From contig JBLHKW010000011.1 in the NCBI GenBank assembly GCA_047618565.1, positions 1 to 53,230 on the forward strand: 53,230 bases of DNA, read 5' to 3'. The stretch comes from JBLHKW01 sp047618565 (GTDB taxonomy: Bacteria; Planctomycetota; UBA1135; GCA-002686595). Below, piece after piece: positions 18,292 to 27,494 of the stretch. Position 1 is the first letter of the stretch, and each line of letters begins with the position of its first letter. Under the pieces are notes generated by a model. It was not told where the DNA came from, made no database searches, and saw only the letters and a list, made by a program, of their open reading frames with translations. The translations under genes and the position numbers were made by a program.

Positions 18292-19804
18292 GTCCATGGA
18301 CGATCGTCGCACCCTGCGCGCCTGCGGCTGGTGCATCTTCGTGTCCGCGCTGCTGCGCCTTGCGCTGGCGGGCGGTGTGACCGGGTTCGTCCTCGTGGAT
18401 GACGCGTACATCACCCTGCGCTACGCGCGCATGGCGAACGAGACCGGTGCACTGGTGTACAACGTGGGCGAAGCGGTGTTCGGTGTGACCTCGCCGCTGT
18501 GGGGCCTCGTCACAACCGGCCTGTACGCGATCGCCGGCCGCGCCTGGATCGCGGAGCTCGTGATCGGTCTCGGTATTCTGTTGTGGAGTCTCACGGCCTG
18601 GCGCATCGCGCGCGCGTTGCCGGCGCGCACACGCCTGCTGACGGTGCTCGTCTTCCTTTGGTCGCCCGTATTCGTCGACAACCAGTTGCTCGGAATGGAA
18701 ACCCCGATGGTGGTCTGGTTGGCGGTCGGTGCGATGACCGCGGCTCTCGACGGACGCCTGCGCGCCGCCGCTGGCTGGACCGGGTGGTTGATCGTCGCGC
18801 GGCCTGAGGGCGTGCTCTTCGCTCCCGCGCTCTTGATCGCCGCCGCTTCACGTTCGGGTTGGCGGCCAGCGCTGCGCGAGCTCGTGCGGCCGGCCTCCCT
18901 GGCGTTGCTGCTCGCTCCGGTCCTGGCCTGGATGACCTACGCTCTGACGCGTTACGGCGCGGTCCTGCCGCAGTCCATGGTGGCCAAGAGTGGCTGGAAT
19001 TCCTCCCATTACGATACTCTTGCGACGGCCAGCGCAGCGCTACTTGCCCTGCCGCGGCTGACGTTCCTGCCCTTTGTCGACTACCTGCCCGCGCCCCTGC
19101 CGATCGCCATCGCCGCGACGACCCTCGTGGCCGTGCTCTGGATCGTGCGCGTCAACGTGCGCGCGGGCACTTCTGCGAGTCGCGCATGGCTGGTGTTCTA
19201 CCTGACCTACATCACGTTCTACCTGGTGGGCAAGGGCGCTACCGAAGCCTCCTGGTACGCCGTGCCGCCGTCCGTGGCCCTGCTGCTCGCCGCGGAACCC
19301 GCGTGGCCCCGGCGCTGGATCGTGCCCCCTGTTCGTCTGGTGGGCGCGCTCGCGTGCACGCTCGCGATCGCATCCGTCGGGCTCGTCTTGAAGCGCGCGC
19401 CATTGCTCGAGTCCTACGTGGCGGGTTATGGCCGTTGCGCCGAGGCCTTGAACGAAGAACTCGCCGGGCGCCCCACCGTCGACAACCCCGTCCTTATCGG
19501 AGAGATCGGCGTGTTTGGCTTCGTCAGCGACCATCGCGTGATCGACGTCGGCGCCCTGGTCTCTCCCCAGGTGCTCCCGCTCAAGAATGACGACGCGTCA
19601 CTGCTCTCCATCGCGCGCGCCACCGGCGCACGCTGGTTGGTGGTCAGCGAGGTCGCCCTCGAGCGCAATCACTACCCCTCCGTCGGTCCGGTCTGGGCTG
19701 ACGAAGAGGAACACGACTGGCTGAACCGCTGCCCGCTCATCTTCCAGGCGCGCGACAAGCTGCTCTTCCAGCTCGTCGATCCTGCGCTGGTCCAGGCGCA
19801 CTGA
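18281..19804 (+). CDS. GT-C-fold membrane glycosyltransferase-like protein (PMT/ArnT-like)
   Basis: The protein has 507 residues from the ATG at 18281; a second ATG at 18296 would avoid the 11-nt overlap with the previous gene. About ten hydrophobic helices follow. The first periplasmic loop holds VDDAYITLRYARM, with the adjacent acidic residues typical of GT-C enzymes that use a polyprenyl-phosphate sugar (DDAY/F-ITxRYA group). A periplasmic soluble domain lies at the C terminus (GEIGVFGFVSDHRVIDVG onward). It is the last gene of the operon and could transfer a side-branch sugar outside the membrane or modify a surface glycan. No terminator is obvious behind it; a solo REP-like repeat follows 20 bp later. 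Confidence 0.75.
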   Translation: MQSESMDDRRTLRACGWCIFVSALLRLALAGGVTGFVLVDDAYITLRYARMANETGALVYNVGEAVFGVTSPLWGLVTTGLYAIAGRAWIAELVIGLGILLWSLTAWRIARALPARTRLLTVLVFLWSPVFVDNQLLGMETPMVVWLAVGAMTAALDGRLRAAAGWTGWLIVARPEGVLFAPALLIAAASRSGWRPALRELVRPASLALLLAPVLAWMTYALTRYGAVLPQSMVAKSGWNSSHYDTLATASAALLALPRLTFLPFVDYLPAPLPIAIAATTLVAVLWIVRVNVRAGTSASRAWLVFYLTYITFYLVGKGATEASWYAVPPSVALLLAAEPAWPRRWIVPPVRLVGALACTLAIASVGLVLKRAPLLESYVAGYGRCAEALNEELAGRPTVDNPVLIGEIGVFGFVSDHRVIDVGALVSPQVLPLKNDDASLLSIARATGARWLVVSEVALERNHYPSVGPVWADEEEHDWLNRCPLIFQARDKLLFQLVDPALVQAH

Positions 19805-19823
19805 CGGCTCGGGCGTCTGTCAA

Positions 19824-19870
19824 AATGGCGGATGCCCGTCGGATTTTGCACTGGCTCGGTACATTCGCCT
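19824..19870 (+). repeat. REP-like repeat, solo copy 1
   Basis: The 45-bp core matches the copy at 40104-40149 at 42 of 45 positions and the reverse complement of the copy at 39032-39075 at 40 of 43. The central part GGATTTTGCACTGGCTCGGT is identical in this copy and in the copy at 40104. No strong internal stem is seen, so it is not a classical hairpin REP. The copy lies between the end of the polysaccharide operon and a gene fragment. Confidence 0.75.
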
Positions 19871-19871
19871 T

Positions 19872-20126
19872 ATGGACATGTACAGCGGCGAATGCCTGTG
19901 GCGCGAGGACGGCTTCCCCGTCGCCACATGCCTGCGCGGCGCCGAGAGGATGATCCTGCTCGACCAGGACGGCTGGCTCACCCTCGCCAGCGCCCAGCCG
20001 GATTCATTCGAGGTGCACTCACGGATACAGATCAGCGAGCGCTACTGCTTCAGCGCGCCCTCGCTGGTCGGCACGACCCTTTACTTGCGCGACCGCAAGA
20101 CGATCCGTGCGCTCGACCTCGGGTGA
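19872..20126 (+). pseudogene. C-terminal fragment of a PQQ-like beta-propeller protein
   Basis: This is an 84-codon open frame from the ATG at 19872 to the TGA ending at 20126. The translation reads like the last blades of a BamB/PQQ-type beta-propeller: MYSGECLWREDGFPVATCL, AERMILLDQDGWLTLAS, then SAPSLVGTTLYLRDRKTIRALDLG, which matches the usual C-terminal blade LYxRDxxxxxALDLG. The N-terminal some 300 residues expected of such a protein are absent, and the frame begins immediately after a REP-like repeat copy. It is best read as a decayed gene remnant, though expression of a small protein is not excluded. It converges on the secreted-protein gene with a 4-bp gap. Confidence 0.6.
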
Positions 20127-20130
20127 GCGC

Positions 20131-21117
20131 TCACGGGCAGAAGGTGACCCAGAGCGCGTCGCTGGTGTTGTAGCCCGTTCCACCGGGACCCATCGGGTCG
20201 CGGTACCAGAGCTGGAAGTTCCAGGTGCTCTGGGGCTGGATCAGGCTGCCGCCGGACGACGCGGGACCGCTCGTGAAACGGATCTGTTTCGAGAGGTTGC
20301 CGCCGGCGTTGGCCTGAACCGGGGGTTGTACGCGGTAGGTCTGGCCGCCGATGCAGCGGAAGCCGTCTCCGAAGGGAACCTGGATCTGGGTCGGGCCGTA
20401 GAAGGCGAGGCCGAACACGTTCGGGACCACGCCGCTCGCTTCGAGGCGGAAATTGTCGTCCGCGATGCTCGGGCTGCCGCCGAGCGCGAGGCTTGCACCG
20501 GAACCGGCCGAGTTCGCGCCGGCCACGCAGTAGGCACCCGACAAGGTGCTCAGCTGGAACACCGAGTCCGCGCTGGCGAACGAGTAGCCGCCGCCGCCCG
20601 ATGACTTGAATTCAATGCTGTAGCTGCCGGGATCGAGCTGGCCGACGTGGTTGATGCTCTGGGGGCCTTCGGCGATTCCGAACCAGGCGCTGATGTACTG
20701 GCCCGAGGAATCCTCCAGTTGGTAGGAAAAGAAGCCGCCGTCGGAGCTGTTGTAGTTCGAGGAGACCTCGAAGTTGACCTTGACCGACACGTTGAATTCG
20801 ATCGAGGCGACCGATTCCGAGCCGGCCGAGCCACTGGACGACTGGATGCATGAAGCGAGGAACGAGTCCGCCAGGATCTGCGAGTCCTGTGAGGCTGCGC
20901 TCATGCCTCCACCGCCCCCGCCGAACGTGTTGGCATTGACCTGGGCCACGTAGTGCCCGAAGTCCGGGGCGCTGTCCATGTCGGTCATCTGGCCGCCACC
21001 GGATTCGTCCGCGCTCGCCACGACGTAGCGGTCTTGCGCGGTTAGATCAATCAACTGCCCCATCGCGATCGAGGAGGACAGGGCAAGTGCGAGGGCCGTG
21101 CGGCAGGTCAAGTTCAT
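20131..21117 (-). CDS. Secreted protein with planctomycete-type YRDP C-terminal domain
   Basis: The protein has 328 residues from the ATG at 21117; the longer frame to 21207 lacks a signal peptide at its start. Residues 1-20 are a signal peptide (LTCRTALALALSSSIAMG). The middle part is Ser/Gly/Asn-rich and beta-sheet-like with a VSVKVNFEVSSNYNSSDGG core. The last about 130 residues begin YCVAGANSAGSGASL, contain a GDGFRCIGG segment and end STWNFQLWYRDPMGPGGTG and VTFCP. I recognise this tail as a recurrent extracellular domain of high-GC planctomycetes; its conserved cysteines could form a disulfide. The function is unknown. Confidence 0.8.
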   Translation of the reverse strand: MNLTCRTALALALSSSIAMGQLIDLTAQDRYVVASADESGGGQMTDMDSAPDFGHYVAQVNANTFGGGGGGMSAASQDSQILADSFLASCIQSSSGSAGSESVASIEFNVSVKVNFEVSSNYNSSDGGFFSYQLEDSSGQYISAWFGIAEGPQSINHVGQLDPGSYSIEFKSSGGGGYSFASADSVFQLSTLSGAYCVAGANSAGSGASLALGGSPSIADDNFRLEASGVVPNVFGLAFYGPTQIQVPFGDGFRCIGGQTYRVQPPVQANAGGNLSKQIRFTSGPASSGGSLIQPQSTWNFQLWYRDPMGPGGTGYNTSDALWVTFCP

Positions 21118-21292
21118 GGCGGATCTCAATGGGGTGTTCGGCAGGGGCATCATCCTACCGCATGCGCGGAGTCTGGCTCCGGGGTTGCGCGCTCTTCGCG
21201 TCACCACCCAGGTGTCCTGAAGCGGCCGATCCGTTGCAGGGAAACCGCAAAAACGTGCGCCCGGTGGGCGCGGCCCAGCGTGAGCACGGGTT

Positions 21293-21469
21293 ATCCCCTT
21301 AGCAGCCCGTGGTGAAAGTCACGGCGGGCTCGAAGCCGTCAGGGTTCGATCTGGCAAGGCGCGCTGACGACGCGTATTCGTGGATACTCGGAGGAAGCGC
21401 AACGCCGCCAGGGCGGAGCCTGGCGGATTTGAGCGGGTCGTGAGTTTCACCACGGGCTGCTAAGGGGAT
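21293..21469. mobile_element. MITE-like element with 25-bp perfect terminal inverted repeats
   Basis: The 177-bp non-coding element has left arm 21293-21317 and right arm 21445-21469, which are exact reverse complements over 25 bp and extend inward to about 31 bp with one mismatch. The terminal motif is CTTAGCAGCCCGTGGTGAAA. The interior has a further stem, CGCCAGG/CCTGGCG, near 21404-21425. No transposase frame is present, so it would be moved by an enzyme supplied elsewhere. The rest of the gap between 21118 and 21486 holds no gene; a short stem GCGCCC/GGGCGC lies near 21258-21273. Confidence 0.72.
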
Positions 21470-21486
21470 GCGCCTGCGTTTCGCCG

Positions 21487-24400
21487 CTACGTGATGTCGA
21501 TCACACGCCCGGCCGACAGGAAGGCCAGACGCAGGCGAATTCGGTCGGCTGCGAGCCCGGTCTGGGCGGACACCACGCGAGCGTAGGCTTCGAGCTGTGA
21601 CCGGTAGTCCTCGGCGTGCGATGCCAGGTTCGCCTCGCTGACCGCGTCGGACTTGTAGTCGATGATCTCGGCCCAGGTGGCCTGACCATTCTCTTCGGCG
21701 ATGACGAGGCGGTCGATGGCGCCGTTCCAGAACGTCGGTTGTCCGCTGTCGTTGTCGAGGAACATGGAGAAGGCATGCTCCTGCTGGACGCGCAGGTCGG
21801 CGCCGGTTGGAGCCGCGCACCCGGCGCGCGAGAGGGCGCTGCGGATCTCCTTCGAGTCCAGCGCGCTCTCGACGATCTTCCTGGCGACGGCGATGACCTC
21901 GCGCGTCGCACCGTGGCCCTCGAGCTGGGAGTCAGCGAACTCGAAGTCCTCGATCCACTCGCACCGCTCGAAGATGGCATGCACCAGGGTTCCGACCCGG
22001 GCGCCGATACCCGAGCTGAGGAGGTCGACGGCAGCGAGAGTGGTCCCTGCGTCCTTTCGGGACGCTGCGCCACGACGGGTGAAGCGCGGGGCCTTGCTCG
22101 GCGCGAGTACGAGCTCGCGCTCAGGTTCGCCCGGGCCGCTGGCCCCGGTCGACTCGTCGCCTGCGTCCGCAGCCCACGTACCCTCGCTCGCGTTTTTGGA
22201 AGAACGCCAGAGGACGCCGTCGGGATCTTCCTCGAGCAGCTCGGCCGCCGGCAGGGCCGCGCGGATGACGGCGGCAAAGGTCGGGGCCTTGTCCGTGTCA
22301 TCATGCTCGGGGTCGCGCCACGGGAGGATCAGCTCGAGGCGGCTCTTGGCGCGCGTCATGGCCACGTAGAGGTTGCACAGGCTGTCTTCCACGATCTTGC
22401 CCGTGGCCTGGTCGTAGAGCACTTCGAGCTCGGGCGAGAGGCTCAGGAGATCCTTGCCCGGTGAGAGCATCACGGCCTCGATCAAACCTGTCGGGTCCGG
22501 GCGGTAGGCGAGATACTCATCGCGCTTGCTGACCAGCAGGCCCTGCAGTTCGGGTAGCACGACGGCGTCGAACTCGAGACCCTTCGAGGCGTGAACGGTC
22601 ATGATGCGCACGCGTGCGCCGCCGGGGGCCTCGACGCGCGTGCTGCGCAGGTGGTCCACGAACTCGCTGGCGCGTAGCGACATGCGTGGCTCGAAGGCGT
22701 GCGCCTGGTCGACGAGTTGCGCGAAGCGGGTCTTGTCCCAGGCAGACCACTCGGGGTCAGCGTTGATCCTTGCAGCCAGGGCCTCGGTTGTCGCGCCGAG
22801 CCCGCGTCGCAGCAGCTCGCCACGGAACCAGCGCGCCTTTGCGCGCACGGCGTCCCGATCGGCCTCCAGCGGCAGGTCGATGTAGCTCCCAAGGCGCGAT
22901 GTCATGACGTGGAATGCGGCCGCGCTATCGCTCGGGTGGTCGGCCAGGTGCAGCAGCGACATGTAGACCAGAACGGCCTCCGAGTCCGTGAGCGGGTTGC
23001 CGCCCTCTCCGCTGGCGTCGATCCCCTTCTGGCGCAGCGCATGGATGAGGAACGGGATGTTCTTGTTCACGCGCGTGAGCACGCCGATCTCGACGTGCGG
23101 CGCCTGCGCCTGGATCTGCACGACGCGCTCGACGGCGGAGCGTAGGTTGGCGAGATGCTTGCTCTCGCCCTCCGCGGGCTCCTCGGCCTCGACCACCTGC
23201 ACGGCGCCAGGGATCTTGAGCGCCGAGTGGTGCGTACTGAAGCGTGCCCCCCATTCGTCGGCAGCGCGCTGGATCGGCCCGAGGTCGGCGCCTGCGAGGG
23301 CGCGGTTGCTCTCGAGGCTACCGAAGACGATGTTCACAAGCTCGAGGACGATGCTCGACGAGCGGTAGCTCTTATCCATGGCCTCGACCTCGAGACCAGG
23401 TAACAGCTTGTGCAGGTTCTGGAGCAGTCGCGGCTCAGCCTGACGGAAGCCGTAGATGGACTGCTTCGGGTCGCCCACGCAGAAGAACGAGCGCTCGCCG
23501 TCCCCGCTGCTCGTGATCTCGCTCGCGAGCGGCGCCAGGATGCGCCACTGAATCGGAGCGGTGTCCTGGAACTCATCGAGCAAGAGGTGATCGATGCGGC
23601 CGTCGAGACGGAACCAGAGCTCGGCCTCACGCTCATCGAACAGCTGTGCGCGGGCGGTGCGCGGCGCGAGGGCCATGGGCAGGTCATCGAAGCCGTAGCG
23701 TCCCGCGTCGCGCTTGCGCTGGGCGTAGCGCTCCTCGAAGCGTTGCAGCAACGTGTGCAGCGCCTCGTTGCGAGCCACGAGCTGGTTCAGGACCTCGGCC
23801 TTGGCACGCGCAACGATCGGCTCCAGCGCGCCCAGCATATCGGGCTCGAGTTCATGCTTGCAGAACATGGGCTCCTCCTTCAGCGAGGCGAGACCGAGTC
23901 CCTTCGTGAAGACATCGCCCCAGTTCTCACCCTCGAGGTCGCGCAGGATCTTGTCGCGCGACTTCACCCAGTTGACGACCTCGGCGCCCTTCTTTGTCGT
24001 GGCGAGTGGAACGCGCGCAAGTGCGGCCACCGCTTGCGCGTACGCCGAAGCGTCCGCGGAGGTGTCGCGGCGCAGGACGCTCCACGCGCCTTCCGTGCTC
24101 TCGATTGCGATCGAGCGCAGGGCCTGCGTGCGGGCCAGCAATGTCGCCTGCACTCCGCGGCTGGCGCCGCCCTTCTGCAGGTCGCGCAGCAGCTCCAGCA
24201 TCTCGTGGTGCTCGACGTTCTCCATCACGTCCTGGATGGCGCCGGCGCGCAGGCCGTCATCCTCGCGTTCATCGGCGATGGACCAGTTGGGTGGCAGCTC
24301 CAGATCGTGGGCGAAGATGCGCACCAGATGTGCAAAGAAAGAGTCGAGGGTGCGCACCTGGAAGGTGTCGAGAGCGCGCGTCAACCGGATCAGGAGTGCG

Positions 24401-24675
24401 CTGCAGTGCTCGCTGGTCAGGGCGTCGGGGCCGGAGGCAGGTCGTTCCAGGGCCTCTTGCAGGTTCTCCAGGCCCTCGACGTTGTCCGCCGCGTTGACGA
24501 GTCGTTCTAGCACGCGGTCCAGGATCTCGCCCGCCGCCTTGCGCGTGAACGTGGTCGCGAGCACGCGCTCGGGCTCGACGCCGGCGAGCAACAGGCGCAG
24601 GAACTGATTGGTAAGGCGGTAGGTCTTGCCGGTGCCGGCCGATGCGAGCAGCAGCTCATTGCCGAGGCCGTTCAT
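21487..24675 (-). CDS. addA: AddA/RecB-like ATP-dependent helicase-nuclease subunit
   Basis: The protein has 1062 residues. UvrD-type superfamily 1A helicase motifs are complete and in order: I ASAGTGKTYRL (about 11-21), Ia ATTFTRKAAGEI, II LLLDEFQDTAPIQW, III VGDPKQSIYGFRQAEP, V MTVHASKGLEFDAVVLPEL and VI LYVAMTRAKSRLEL. The C-terminal RecB-type nuclease has GAIDRLV and AEIIDYKSD, giving the Asp...Asp-x-Lys catalytic set. With its partner it would process double-strand breaks for RecA loading. The ATG overlaps the stop of the upstream addB-like gene (ATGA), the usual addB-addA arrangement. Length is slightly below B. subtilis AddA. Confidence 0.9.
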   Translation of the reverse strand: MNGLGNELLLASAGTGKTYRLTNQFLRLLLAGVEPERVLATTFTRKAAGEILDRVLERLVNAADNVEGLENLQEALERPASGPDALTSEHCSALLIRLTRALDTFQVRTLDSFFAHLVRIFAHDLELPPNWSIADEREDDGLRAGAIQDVMENVEHHEMLELLRDLQKGGASRGVQATLLARTQALRSIAIESTEGAWSVLRRDTSADASAYAQAVAALARVPLATTKKGAEVVNWVKSRDKILRDLEGENWGDVFTKGLGLASLKEEPMFCKHELEPDMLGALEPIVARAKAEVLNQLVARNEALHTLLQRFEERYAQRKRDAGRYGFDDLPMALAPRTARAQLFDEREAELWFRLDGRIDHLLLDEFQDTAPIQWRILAPLASEITSSGDGERSFFCVGDPKQSIYGFRQAEPRLLQNLHKLLPGLEVEAMDKSYRSSSIVLELVNIVFGSLESNRALAGADLGPIQRAADEWGARFSTHHSALKIPGAVQVVEAEEPAEGESKHLANLRSAVERVVQIQAQAPHVEIGVLTRVNKNIPFLIHALRQKGIDASGEGGNPLTDSEAVLVYMSLLHLADHPSDSAAAFHVMTSRLGSYIDLPLEADRDAVRAKARWFRGELLRRGLGATTEALAARINADPEWSAWDKTRFAQLVDQAHAFEPRMSLRASEFVDHLRSTRVEAPGGARVRIMTVHASKGLEFDAVVLPELQGLLVSKRDEYLAYRPDPTGLIEAVMLSPGKDLLSLSPELEVLYDQATGKIVEDSLCNLYVAMTRAKSRLELILPWRDPEHDDTDKAPTFAAVIRAALPAAELLEEDPDGVLWRSSKNASEGTWAADAGDESTGASGPGEPERELVLAPSKAPRFTRRGAASRKDAGTTLAAVDLLSSGIGARVGTLVHAIFERCEWIEDFEFADSQLEGHGATREVIAVARKIVESALDSKEIRSALSRAGCAAPTGADLRVQQEHAFSMFLDNDSGQPTFWNGAIDRLVIAEENGQATWAEIIDYKSDAVSEANLASHAEDYRSQLEAYARVVSAQTGLAADRIRLRLAFLSAGRVIDIT

Positions 24676-27488
24676 TGCGCGTCCTCAACGTCGGCCGCTG
24701 CCGACAGCCCCACCAGACCCACTCCACCGATGGCCGCAAAGACCTCGTCGTAGGGTTGCCAGCCATCCAGCTCGAAGAAGTCGCCGGCGCGGATACGGCG
24801 CACGATGTCAGCGGCAACCGCGAGGCCGCTGGCCAGGGCCTCGTCCGAGTCTGCGCCATCATCCTTGGGCTTGCGCCAGTCGCCCACGTCCAGGAACCCG
24901 ACGTTTCTGCGTTCGCGACCCACCGCGATGTAACCCAGCTCTTCAGGTTTTGCATCGCCGATCAACTCCGTAACGAGGTACGTGTAGAGCGGCAGTTGCA
25001 GGTCGATCCAGGTGCCGCCAGCCTTGCGGTGTGCGTTCAGCGGTTTCTTCACGATCTCGCCCGTCTTGTAGTCCCAGATGGCCCAGGCGCCACTGGCCTC
25101 GTGCTTGTCGATGCGGTCGATGCGGCCGCGCAGCTGGATGGGTTTACCGTCGACGGGGAACGCGATCGACCCCCCGCTCGGCTCCCACTCCACCGCATGG
25201 ATGCGCCAACCGTTCGCGCGCCGGATGGCCTGTTTGGCTGCGAAGGCCCCGAGGCGGAACTCGAGCTGCGCCAGCTGCAGTTGAATCGCGGGCAGCGGCC
25301 TGCGCCCGTACACGGCCGTGCCCAGGTCCCGCAGCGTGTCGCTGAGGAATGCCGTGATCCTCTCCGCGTCGTGCTCCTCACGCGCACTCTCGTCCTGACC
25401 GAAGCGTTGCAGCACCTCGTGTGCGAGGTTTCCGAAGGCCGCGCCGTCCATCTCCTGGGCGCGATCGTCGAGCGTCTTGAGCTTCAGGACATGCTTCAGG
25501 TAGTAGGCGTAGGGCGAATCGAGGAAGGTCTTGAAGGCCGATACGGAGATCTCCTCGGGCGTCTCCACCGGTGTGCCACGCGGCAGGGCACGTGCCTTGT
25601 CGTCGCTGCTCTCGACGCGCGCGGTGTTGGCACTGTGCCCGGAGAGGAAGCGGCGCACGCGCGCTGCGACGTCGCTCTCCTCACAGTGGAAGAGCACGCG
25701 GCTGGGGATCTGCGGGTCGCCGGCCATGTTGCGGCGCCCGGTGATGAAGGCCACCTGCGCCCGGGAATGCACGAGCAGTTCGGTCGCGTACAGGTCGCGC
25801 GCGAGGCGTTTCTCGTTGTCCACCAGGCCCAGGTCCCGGCGCAGTCGGTTCGGAAGGTACGCATCGCCGCGTACCGATTCGGGCACTTTCCCATCCTGGA
25901 ACCCGGTCACGATGAGCGCGGGCGCGTCGTCAAGGGGTAACTCGAGCCAGCCCATCATCTCGATCGTCGGTTCCTCCGCTCGCGCAGCGGCTGGCGGAAC
26001 GTCGTTGCTACGCGTCGAGGCCAGGCGTAGCAGAAGGTCGATCGAGTCCGCCATCGGGCCCGACGGCGCCAGGTTCTCCGGCAGGCTCTCGAGCTCTTCC
26101 AGGCCCTGGGCCAGGCAACGCAGGCTCGCGACCAGGAGGCGATCACCCTCCTCGCCGGGGTCCAGGTCACACCCTGCGTAGACCTGTTCGAGGAATCGAC
26201 GCTGGATGGCAGCCTGCTCGCGCACCGGGGCTGCTTCCGCGTCGAGCAACTCGCCCGCCAGCGTTCGTACGGTCTCCCAGAGTGTGTGCATGCGGCGACG
26301 CAGCGCCAGGTCGTGTTCGTCGGTTCCATTTGCACACCACTCTCCATCCGCGCGCCACGGCAGGTGGCTACCGTGGTACTGGTCGAGCGTGGCGAGCGGC
26401 TCGAGCTTTGGATCGATGCGCCGCATGGCGGCCTCGAAGTCCGGATGGCGCACCAGGATGGCCAGGTCGCGGAAGGAGCGCGTACGTGTGAACGTAGCCA
26501 TCACGGTCAGCAGCCGAACCGCGGCAGTGCGCGCCATCGCCACTCCGGCCGCATCCCGGGCGCGTATCCCGGCTTCGGCAAGACGTGTCTTCACATAGGG
26601 CGAGACCTCCGCATCCGCGAGCCCGATGCTGATCTCCTCTGCGCGATACTCGGCGTTCCACCCGGCCATGACGCGCATTGCTGCCTGCGCTTGATCGGCA
26701 GGGCGGTCGACAACATGCCAGTGGTCGAGCGCGAGCGAGCAGGTGCGCGTCGTCCAGCGCTCCGGTACGAGGCAGCCAAAGGCGTCGAACCGGTCGGCTT
26801 CCGCCTCGGGCGCGAGCACCAGGCTCGTTTGGGTGGACTGGCAGGCCGTGAGGGCGCTGCGCAGCAACGCGTTCATCTCGACCGCACCCACGAGCACAAC
26901 GTGTCGCGGGGTGCGCACTCGTTCGGCATCGATCGCTGCCAAGCGCCCCAGGTGGGGGTCGTGCAGGCCAACGTCCTCGAGGCAGCGGACCATGCTCCGT
27001 TGCGCGGCGCCGAGCGTGCGCCAGCGAGCGATCTCGCCCGGCAACTGCTCGAGGATCGAGCTTCCCGCCACCTTTTCGAAGTCGAGGCCTTCGGCAGCGA
27101 TCTCGCCGAACAACCCACGCACTTCCTCGGCCAGCGCGCTCCATGCCTGACGGTCATCGGCCGCCGGCGGCCGCGCGATCAATGTGCTCAGTTGATCCTC
27201 GGGCAGCTCGCGCAGCGCGCGTTCCCAGGCCAGGGTGCGAACCAGACGACCGGCGGCAGCGCCCTCGACCTTGAGCAGCTCGTCACTGAGCGCACCGACC
27301 GTGAGCACCAGCGGAGGCCGCAGGTTCGCTCCCAGTTCGCGCGCGAGCAACTCCTGCAGGATCCGGCCGGCGCGTGCACCGGGTAGTGCGACGACGACAC
27401 CATCCATGTCGGGGCCAAACTGCTCGATCAGCCACTCTGCGACCCGCGGCAGCAGGCCCGCATTCCAGTTCAAGAACACGCGTTCCAT
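24672..27488 (-). CDS. addB: AddB-like PD-(D/E)XK nuclease subunit of a recombination helicase-nuclease
   Basis: The 938-residue protein starts at the ATG at 27488; a TTG six bases upstream is less likely. The N-terminal Walker A position reads LPGARAGRIL without GKT, so the helicase half is inactive, as expected of an AddB-type partner. The C-terminal nuclease begins ISVSAFKTFLDSPYAYYLKH and has GRIDRID then AIWDYKTGE, the PD-(D/E)XK catalytic core. The cysteines that bind an iron-sulfur cluster in B. subtilis AddB are absent: Ser replaces the first, and the C terminus has none. It is coupled to addA by a 4-nt overlap. Confidence 0.82.
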   Translation of the reverse strand: MERVFLNWNAGLLPRVAEWLIEQFGPDMDGVVVALPGARAGRILQELLARELGANLRPPLVLTVGALSDELLKVEGAAAGRLVRTLAWERALRELPEDQLSTLIARPPAADDRQAWSALAEEVRGLFGEIAAEGLDFEKVAGSSILEQLPGEIARWRTLGAAQRSMVRCLEDVGLHDPHLGRLAAIDAERVRTPRHVVLVGAVEMNALLRSALTACQSTQTSLVLAPEAEADRFDAFGCLVPERWTTRTCSLALDHWHVVDRPADQAQAAMRVMAGWNAEYRAEEISIGLADAEVSPYVKTRLAEAGIRARDAAGVAMARTAAVRLLTVMATFTRTRSFRDLAILVRHPDFEAAMRRIDPKLEPLATLDQYHGSHLPWRADGEWCANGTDEHDLALRRRMHTLWETVRTLAGELLDAEAAPVREQAAIQRRFLEQVYAGCDLDPGEEGDRLLVASLRCLAQGLEELESLPENLAPSGPMADSIDLLLRLASTRSNDVPPAAARAEEPTIEMMGWLELPLDDAPALIVTGFQDGKVPESVRGDAYLPNRLRRDLGLVDNEKRLARDLYATELLVHSRAQVAFITGRRNMAGDPQIPSRVLFHCEESDVAARVRRFLSGHSANTARVESSDDKARALPRGTPVETPEEISVSAFKTFLDSPYAYYLKHVLKLKTLDDRAQEMDGAAFGNLAHEVLQRFGQDESAREEHDAERITAFLSDTLRDLGTAVYGRRPLPAIQLQLAQLEFRLGAFAAKQAIRRANGWRIHAVEWEPSGGSIAFPVDGKPIQLRGRIDRIDKHEASGAWAIWDYKTGEIVKKPLNAHRKAGGTWIDLQLPLYTYLVTELIGDAKPEELGYIAVGRERRNVGFLDVGDWRKPKDDGADSDEALASGLAVAADIVRRIRAGDFFELDGWQPYDEVFAAIGGVGLVGLSAAADVEDAQ

Positions 27489-27494
27489 GTGCAA

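Noticed and set aside
21330..21360. tRNA-like GTTCGAT arm
   Set aside because: No acceptor or anticodon stem fits; it is part of the MITE-like element.
23410..24510. Long frames opposite the AddA and polymerase genes
   Set aside because: They mirror codon bias of the true genes, lack ribosome sites and domain resemblance.
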